Source: JALXCH01 sp964495805
Lineage (GTDB): Bacteria > Calditrichota > Calditrichia > RBG-13-44-9
Direction of reading: 5' to 3'
Assembly (NCBI GenBank): GCA_964495805.1
Contig: CAZBWV010000006.1
Span: 1-58,115 of the forward strand
Length of the DNA: 58,115 nt
Each line of letters starts with the position of its first letter. The first letter of the stretch is position 1. A program made the position numbers and the translations under genes. Positions 52,569 to 58,115 of this stretch are shown in pieces. The notes under the pieces are model-generated. The model saw nothing but the letters and a program-made list of their open reading frames with translations. It was not told the origin of the DNA and did no database searches.

Positions 52569-54218
52569 ATGATGAAAAATGGGAAAAATACAATGACCGA
52601 AGGAATTCGTACCATTCATTTGCCGGAAAAGAACGGAGAACCGGTGTTTCGTATTGGTATCCTGGAAGATCAGGACTTTCTGGATTTTAAAGTGATGGGA
52701 AAATTTTCCGTCACCGATGCGGAAGGGAACGTGCTGATTGAGAATATCACCTCTGATCTGAAATGGCGCGTAAAAGTCAAAGAAAGTCGTGCTGGTAAAG
52801 AAGTATTCCATCTCATCCTGTACCAGAGCTTCAATAAAGAACGGATTGAGGAGAAATTGCAGATTGCCCGGAAATACGATCCCGATGCACGGATTGAAGT
52901 GCTGGGCGGTAATATTTACTTAGGCGATCGACGAATCAACAATAATACCAAATATATCATCCTTTCGGGCACTTACGAAACGGAAATGGAGGCGAAAAAG
53001 AGTTTCAAGCGTTTCCAGCCGGAATTCAATCCTTCGGTTACCAAGGAAACGATTAAAGAACCCAGCGGGGTGCTGGAGTTTTTTGACGCGGAATACGAAA
53101 ATGCCGGAGAGGTGGAAATTGCCTTTAAGCTGGTTCCGGAAAAAGTAGAAACCAAAATTCATCTGTATAACATTCGTACTTATGACGAAGTGCACCAGAA
53201 AGAGCATCTGGTGGAACGAGTGTACCAGGGAACTATCGAATTTCGCATCGATAACCGGGGCAAATTAATGGCCATCAGCGAAATTCCCCTGGAAACGTAC
53301 CTGAAACGAGTCGTGTATTCCGAAATTGGCACAGACCTTCCGGTAGAGTTCAGCAAAAGTCTGGCCATCGTGTGCCGTAGCGAAGTGCTGGCGCGAGTGC
53401 AGCATAACCATCTGGGAGACCCCTACGACATGTGCGACTGGGGACACTGCCTGCGCTATTACGGAGAGGATTTCGAGGACAGGAACATTGAACAGGCGGT
53501 GGAGGAAACCCGCGGACAGGTCATTTTTACCAGTCATAATAACATCTGCGATGCTTACTTTAACCTGATCTGCGGGGGCCATACCGAAGACGCCACCGGT
53601 GTGTGGGAAATTGACGAAGCTCCGCAATTCCACGGAAAATACGACTGGGTGAAAGTTCCCCGGGAGTTTACCAACTTGCAGGATGAGAACACCGTCCGGA
53701 ACTGGATTCTCTCCCGACCGGATGCCTGGTGTAACCTGAAAGGCCGCAAAGTACCGGCATCTCTGGAACAGTATAAAAAATATTTTCGCTGGGAAGTGGA
53801 CTACTCCCGGCAGGAGCTGGAAGAGATTATTCGTAAGAAAACCGGTGAGGACATCGGCATCCTGTTCGACATTGTACCGTTGCGGCGAGGACGTTCCGGT
53901 CGGCTGAAAGAGATTGAACTGATTGGCAGCCTGAAAAACTACCGCATCCGCGGCGAGTTAAACATCCGCGAAGCACTCTCTAACGACTATCTGGAAAGTT
54001 CCTGTTTTATTGTGGAAAAAGAAATGGATGAGGTGGGTACACCCATCTCCTTCACCCTGGTGGGTGCGGGACAGGGACACGGTGTGGGAATGTGTAAAAC
54101 CGGTGCAGCCGTGATGGCGCTGGAGGGATACGATTGGCGAAAAATTCTGAACCACTACTTCGAGAATTGCGATATTCGCTCCATTTACGAAATTTCGCTG
54201 GACTCTAACGACGAGTGA
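52569..54218 (+). CDS. SpoIID/LytB-domain protein without a signal peptide
   Basis: A 549-residue protein. The SpoIID/LytB domain (about 210-530) shows PLETYLKRVVYSEI, the helix CRSEVLARVQHNH, FNLICGGHTEDATG and the late GAGQGHGVGMCKTGA. Relatives act on denuded peptidoglycan glycan strands or enhance amidases. Residues about 75-160 hold KYIILSGTYETEMEAKKSF, resembling a SPOR repeat that binds such strands. No export signal is seen at the N terminus, which is unusual for a wall enzyme. The start is uncertain: ATG ATG at 52569 has no ribosome site; an ATG at 52593 is the alternative. prfB follows after 14 bases, so they may share a transcript. Confidence 0.82.
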   Translation: MMKNGKNTMTEGIRTIHLPEKNGEPVFRIGILEDQDFLDFKVMGKFSVTDAEGNVLIENITSDLKWRVKVKESRAGKEVFHLILYQSFNKERIEEKLQIARKYDPDARIEVLGGNIYLGDRRINNNTKYIILSGTYETEMEAKKSFKRFQPEFNPSVTKETIKEPSGVLEFFDAEYENAGEVEIAFKLVPEKVETKIHLYNIRTYDEVHQKEHLVERVYQGTIEFRIDNRGKLMAISEIPLETYLKRVVYSEIGTDLPVEFSKSLAIVCRSEVLARVQHNHLGDPYDMCDWGHCLRYYGEDFEDRNIEQAVEETRGQVIFTSHNNICDAYFNLICGGHTEDATGVWEIDEAPQFHGKYDWVKVPREFTNLQDENTVRNWILSRPDAWCNLKGRKVPASLEQYKKYFRWEVDYSRQELEEIIRKKTGEDIGILFDIVPLRRGRSGRLKEIELIGSLKNYRIRGELNIREALSNDYLESSCFIVEKEMDEVGTPISFTLVGAGQGHGVGMCKTGAAVMALEGYDWRKILNHYFENCDIRSIYEISLDSNDE

Positions 54219-54232
54219 AACGAGGTTGAATC

Positions 54233-55376
54233 ATGAAAGAAATTATTGAAGATCGTTTGCAGGAAGCGGAGCGAATTTTAGAGAATCTACGAGGTTATCT
54301 TTGACATCGAGCACCTGGAACAGGAGATTGCCCGGTTAGAGAAGGAAGCGAACGCTCCGGAGCTGTGGAACAATCCCGAACACGCTCAGGCGGTGCTGCG
54401 CGAGTTAAGCCAGAAACGCGATATCGTGAACGAATGGAAACAATACCACAGGGAAGCGGAAGATCTTGCCCTGCTGCTGGAATTAACCGCTGAGGAAGAA
54501 TCGGATGGCAGTTTAAAAGAGTTAGAGGCGGAAAGCAAAACGCTGCTGGAGCAGGTAAAAAATCTGGAATTAAAGGGCTTACTTTCCGCCCCGGAAGACC
54601 GCAAGAATGCCATCCTGACCATTCATCCTGGTGCAGGAGGTACCGAGAGCCAGGACTGGGCACAGATGCTTATGCGCATGTATTTGCGCTGGGCAGATCG
54701 GCATCGCTTTAAAGCAGAAGTGCTGGATTTATTAGCCGGGGAAGAAGCAGGCATTAAAAGCGCTACCATCGAGATTAAGGGAGATTACGCATTTGGCTAT
54801 CTGAAATCCGAAATTGGCGTACACCGGTTGGTACGCATCTCCCCGTTCGATGCCAGCGGTCGGCGTCACACTTCCTTCGCTTCCGTATTTGTGGTTCCCG
54901 AAGTGGACGAGGAAATTGAAATTGAGATTAATCCCAACGATTTACGCATCGACACCTTCCGCGCCAGCGGCGCAGGCGGGCAACACGTCAACCGAACCGA
55001 TTCGGCGGTGCGCATTACCCATCTACCTACCGGAATTGTGGTGACCTGCCAGAGCGAGCGCTCCCAGCACAAAAATAAAGCCAATGCGTTGAAAATTCTG
55101 AAAGCACGCCTGTATAAGAAAAAACTGGAAGAGGAAGAAGCGAAAAAGCGAGAATTGGAAGAAAGTAAAAGCGAAATTAGCTGGGGAAATCAGATTCGTT
55201 CCTACGTGTTCCATCCCTATAACATGGTTAAAGATCACCGCACCGGACATGAAACATCGGATATCCAGCGGGTGATGGACGGAGAGATTGACGACTTCAT
55301 TTACGCTTATCTGCTCAAAGCTCCGGAATTAACCGGTACCCGAAATTCCGCTTCCCGGGAATCCGCTTCGGAATAA
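54233..55376 (+). CDS. prfB: Peptide chain release factor 2 (programmed +1 frameshift)
   Basis: RF2 recognises UGA and UAA stop codons. The first 23 codons (54233-54301) end at CTT and are followed by an in-frame TGA (54302-54304). The rest of the protein continues in the +1 frame from GAC at 54303. The site reads CGA GGT TAT CTT TGA C, nearly the E. coli arrangement, with a GAGG before it that can pair with 16S rRNA. The 380-residue product has SPFDASGRRHTS, with the SPF stop-recognition tripeptide, and GAGGQHVNRTDSAV with the GGQ hydrolysis motif. The CDS is thus join(54233..54301, 54303..55376). It is self-regulated: low RF2 promotes the shift. Confidence 0.95.
54290..54305 (+). promoter_or_regulatory. 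RF2 programmed frameshift site
   Basis: CGAGGTTATCTTTGAC: a GAGG internal ribosome-binding-like element, the slippery CTT, an in-frame TGA and a following C that makes the stop weak. The ribosome shifts +1 from CTT to TTT. This is the conserved RF2 autoregulatory element. Confidence 0.92.
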
Positions 55377-55438
55377 TCGGTTCAAAAGGCATCATGACAG
55401 GCGGATAGTTGGTGAGCGGTGGGATTCCTTTCCGTAGT

Positions 55439-56512
55439 TTAATCCTTTTCCTCTTCGGCAATTTGCACAATTTCCTGATACAACCGTTCCACAATCTGGT
55501 GTGCAGGCAATTTGCCAATAATTTTCCCTTTGCGGAAAAGCAATCCTTCGTTTTTCCCCAGTGCCACTCCCACATCCGCTTCGCGAGCTTCTCCGGGACC
55601 GTTCACCGCACAGCCCATCACGGCTACTACCACATCGGCGGTCATATCCTGAACTTTTTCTTCCAGTTCCGTAGCAATGCGAATCATGTCCGGGGTTTCC
55701 AGCCGTCCGCAGGTGGGGCAGCTAACAATAGTGACACCTGCTTTACGTAGATGCAGAGTACGGAGAATCTCCCGTGCCACGGGGATTTCCTCCACCGGGG
55801 GACCGGTAAGCGACACCCGAATCGTATCCCCAATTCCCTCTGCCAGCAGTGTTCCAATTCCAATAGCCGATTTGATGGTGCCACTGCGCACCGGCCCGGC
55901 TTCTGTCACCCCCAGATGCAGGGGATATTCCACCTGACGGGCAAGCAGCCGGTTGGCACGAATCATCATTACCACATCGGATGCTTTCAGAGAAATCACA
56001 ATATCCTGAAAACCAACTTCTTCGCACAAATGAATGTGGTGTAGAGCACTCTCCACCATTGCTTCAGCGGTGGGATGTCCGTAACGTCGGAGAATGGGCT
56101 TTTCCAGGGAACCGGCATTTACCCCAATTCGGATGGGCACCTTCCGCTCCCGACACGCATGCAGCACCTGCTCCACCCGGCGGTGCTCCCCAATGTTCCC
56201 GGGATTGATGCGAATTTTGTGTACGCCTGCCTCCAGCGCCATTAACGCCAACCGATAGTTAAAATGAATATCCGCTACCACCGGAATTTGGACCTGGGGA
56301 ACTATTTCCTTTAACGCTTCCGCCGCCTTTTCGTTGGGAACCGCACAGCGAACAATATCGCACCCGGCAGCTGCTAATTCACGAATCTGATCCACCGTGG
56401 CATCCACATCCTCCGTACGCGTGTTGGTCATACTCTGGATGCTGACCGGTGCATCCCCGCCGATGATGACCGATCCCACCCTTACCGCACGAGCTTTTCG
56501 CCGTTCTATCAT
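55439..56512 (-). CDS. ispG: 4-hydroxy-3-methylbut-2-enyl diphosphate synthase
   Basis: The iron-sulfur enzyme that makes HMBPP from MEcPP in the MEP isoprenoid pathway. The 357-residue size is that of the short bacterial form. RRKARAVRVGSVIIGGDAPVSIQSMTNT opens the barrel domain in the region around residues 5-30, and the cluster ligands appear in VSCPTCGR and VMGCAVNGPGEA, near residues 262-265 and 300. I chose the ATG at 56512 over an in-frame GTG two codons upstream; GGGGTG precedes it. It converges on prfB with a 62-base gap. It implies a MEP pathway; other pathway genes lie outside the window. Confidence 0.95.
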   Translation of the reverse strand: MIERRKARAVRVGSVIIGGDAPVSIQSMTNTRTEDVDATVDQIRELAAAGCDIVRCAVPNEKAAEALKEIVPQVQIPVVADIHFNYRLALMALEAGVHKIRINPGNIGEHRRVEQVLHACRERKVPIRIGVNAGSLEKPILRRYGHPTAEAMVESALHHIHLCEEVGFQDIVISLKASDVVMMIRANRLLARQVEYPLHLGVTEAGPVRSGTIKSAIGIGTLLAEGIGDTIRVSLTGPPVEEIPVAREILRTLHLRKAGVTIVSCPTCGRLETPDMIRIATELEEKVQDMTADVVVAVMGCAVNGPGEAREADVGVALGKNEGLLFRKGKIIGKLPAHQIVERLYQEIVQIAEEEKD

Positions 56513-56912
56513 CAACACCCCGGATTTTCTTCCGCAAATGATTAAAAATAAATTTAAACAAAATCCATCCCCGTTGCCGTAAAAATGTTGAAAAACAGAA
56601 GAAACAAAATATGCCGGGAAATAAGCCTGAAGGTTTGTATTTCGACTTGTTTTCGGGTAGTAAATATTGGTGAAGGAACCAATGCATAAATGGAATACTG
56701 AAATATTGAGTGGAAAGGCGAGGCGGGTTCTGCATTCGTTTCGCCGTTTTCGGGCAACAGGTACGTCAGCAAACAGAGTGAAGATTCAACGGAAGAATGA
56801 AAAAGTCGCCGCTGCGTGACATTTACCTTTTCCACCACACCAATCATTGATTATATTCCTGATGTTTGAATTTTTAAAAATCCGAAACAGTAAATTAAAT
56901 ACACGGTTCAAT
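56513..56912. other. Intergenic region upstream of ispG and the outer-membrane-like protein
   Basis: 400 bases between divergent genes, AT-rich near both ends. I found no promoter pair strong enough to call. Open frames on the minus strand (for example 56554-56847) show no ribosome site or recognisable sequence. Confidence 0.55.
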
Positions 56913-57584
56913 ATGAAATCCATGATTCATTGGTTTCTACTGTTTATTCTGGGAATTGTCCCACTGTTCTCTTATGCACAAACGTCATCCACCTGGCCGC
57001 CAGCTGTGCAGCAAGGGCAACCCCAGGAAAACGAAATTTATTTTAACGAATATCCATACTCCATTGGTGACGATGGTTTGTTTACTTTCCGATACCGCAA
57101 AGTACGGCTGGTGCAATTCGGCACCCACTATCTGTACCACGATCCCAATATGCAGGGATTCATCTTCTGGTTGGACGCTGCCCCATGTACCTCTTTTAAT
57201 TTTTCCGCTCAATACACCGATATTACCCGGCGTTTTTACGGTGGGTACGATCATTACCGTTTTTACGATCTGTTTGTTGACTACTATCAGATTCGTACTC
57301 CCCAATTAGTCTTGAGCTGGGGAGCAGGGATGAAGGGAGAGAGCACGGGAAGTTTTAAAGCAGGTGCGGGAATTCATTTAACCATTGACTACTATTTCAA
57401 AAAACCTTTCAGTGCCAATGTACGTGCCAATGCCGGGAAAATAGGCGACAACTGGCTTACCCAGTTTTTCTTCCGTTTCAACTGGCACTATCAGGGGAAC
57501 GCGTTTTTTGTCGGCTACAACTATTTCTCCCGCGGTACCACCAATCTGGACGGTGTCATACTGGGAGTGTCGGTTTATTTTTAA
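56913..57584 (+). CDS. Small secreted beta-barrel-like protein, function unknown
   Basis: A 223-residue exported protein. The signal peptide is clear: MKSMIHW, a hydrophobic stretch, then SYAQ near residue 23. The mature part is rich in alternating aromatic and polar residues (YDHYRFYDLFVDYYQIR; FFRFNWHYQGNAFFVGYNYF) and ends in a short strand with C-terminal Phe (GVSVYF), the pattern of outer-membrane barrels of about 8-10 strands. I do not recognise a family. The start was chosen from the signal peptide; an in-frame ATG 22 codons upstream would place a hydrophilic extension before it. No ribosome site is clear. Confidence 0.6.
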   Translation: MKSMIHWFLLFILGIVPLFSYAQTSSTWPPAVQQGQPQENEIYFNEYPYSIGDDGLFTFRYRKVRLVQFGTHYLYHDPNMQGFIFWLDAAPCTSFNFSAQYTDITRRFYGGYDHYRFYDLFVDYYQIRTPQLVLSWGAGMKGESTGSFKAGAGIHLTIDYYFKKPFSANVRANAGKIGDNWLTQFFFRFNWHYQGNAFFVGYNYFSRGTTNLDGVILGVSVYF

Positions 57585-58018
57585 CCGGATATCTTCCATT
57601 ACCTCCTACCTGGTGCTAAAAACCGATCTATTTCGGAGCCATAATGAGATTCCTCCGTTCCGCTCCTCTCTCCGTTCGTCGCTCCAGTCGGAATGACAGC
57701 GGGTTGATGTGTCACACCAAAAAGGAGTCGAGGGGTTCCAAGAGGTTCCTCCACTCGCCTCGACTCCGCCTCGGCTCGGTCGGAATGACAATAGCCAGCC
57801 CTGTCACCCCGAGCGGAGCGATAGCGAAGTCGAGGGGTCTCATCTCCATTCGATTTGTGCTACCAGTCCCATCAAACCAACTTTTCGCTACCACCTTGAA
57901 TGAAATTTAGATAAACAAAAAAAATTTTTTCATAGAAAAATCTTTAAAACCATTGTATTTTTATTGTTCTGTACAAAACATTTGATTTGAATCGATTGTA
58001 AACGAAAAGGAGATCAAT
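57585..58018. other. Repeat-bearing intergenic region upstream of ahcY
   Basis: 434 bases. It holds the inverted relative of the left-end repeat (57646-57842) and an AT-rich leader of ahcY from 57900 with no clean promoter pair. Confidence 0.7.
57646..57842. repeat. Dispersed repeat module, inverted relative of the left-end array
   Basis: The reverse complement carries the same GACCCCTCG...CGGGGTGACA and TGTCATTCCGAC...GGAATCTC modules as 1-1114, arranged as two pairs. One pair has decayed around 57712-57750, where a GGTTCCAAGAGGTTCC stretch replaces the usual sequence. Flanking ACAGGAT units are missing here. Confidence 0.85.
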
Positions 58019-58115
58019 ATGGTCAAACATCATGTTAAAGATCTGACGCTGGCACCGGAGGGGAAGCGACGGATTGAGTGGGCAGACCGTCAGATGCCGG
58101 TATTACGTGAAATTC
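58019..58115 (+). CDS. ahcY: Adenosylhomocysteinase, N-terminal part (runs off the window)
   Basis: The first 32 codons of a gene cut by the window end. VKDLTLAPEGKRRIEWADRQMPVLREI region residues match the conserved N terminus of S-adenosylhomocysteine hydrolase, where the motif IEWAxRxMPVL is characteristic. The enzyme splits S-adenosylhomocysteine into adenosine and homocysteine, keeping methylation reactions going. The ATG is preceded by AAAAGGAGA at a good distance. Only the N-terminal segment can be judged, so the call rests on about 25 residues. Confidence 0.8.
   Translation, partial: MVKHHVKDLTLAPEGKRRIEWADRQMPVLREI

Noticed and set aside
54233..55376. prfB as a broken gene with a premature stop
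   Set aside because: The stop sits exactly at the conserved CTT TGA C site with a GAGG before it; this is programmed frameshifting.
56554..56847. Minus-strand open frame upstream of ispG
   Set aside because: No ribosome site or recognisable domain; composition is like the surrounding intergenic DNA.

Overview
The window is bacterial chromosome of roughly even base composition, densely coded, with no rRNA, tRNA, CRISPR array, transposase or phage gene that I can see. A Wza/Wzz-type export system, a beta-barrel-like secreted protein and several Sec signal peptides point to a Gram-negative-type envelope. The overall look (archaeal-type ApgM, animal-like citrate synthase motif, large polysaccharide locus, lyase ending in the start of an Fn3 domain) suggests a member of the FCB superphylum, perhaps Calditrichota or a neighbour. 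That placement is an impression, not a test.

Layout. 1-1114 is a mosaic of dispersed repeats; an inverted relative lies at 57646-57842, so the repeats bracket all the complete genes in the window. 1130-10630 holds housekeeping genes: M16 peptidase, DNA polymerase I, citrate synthase, a WalW-type deacetylase with a glycosyltransferase, and ApgM. 11010-14747 is a sensory operon of membrane-anchored rhodanese, NtrB-like kinase and sigma-54 activator. A secreted heparinase-like lyase (14830-17229) is followed by the main feature, a 22-kb minus-strand exopolysaccharide locus (17511-39887). In transcription order it carries: initiating sugar transferase, deacetylase, STAS protein, Wza-like export protein, Wzz/BY-kinase, FemAB-like transferase, GT2, flippase, deacetylase, heparinase-like enzyme, APH-like kinase, two GT4 enzymes, and four tandem CapK/PaaK-like adenylate-forming enzymes. 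Several members match families known from exosortase (XrtA/PEP-CTERM) loci, but no exosortase and no Wzy polymerase is visible.

40198-43836 carries an OPT transporter, a tandem universal stress protein and a diverged HicB/HicA-like pair. 43848-52218 is a minus-strand signalling block: a solute-binding protein coupled to a histidine kinase, a sigma-54 activator, an HDOD protein, and a hybrid kinase whose phospho-acceptor histidine is replaced by glycine. 52569-58115 holds a SpoIID/LytB-domain protein, prfB with its programmed +1 frameshift, ispG, a small outer-membrane-like protein and the first 32 codons of ahcY.

Promoters. Sigma-70-like boxes of the form TTGnnn, 16-17 bases, TAnnnT occur upstream of many genes; TATATT recurs as the -10 of four of them. 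They help choose start codons for polA and the solute-binding protein. All gene functions here are read from sequence motifs and family knowledge; no database search was possible.
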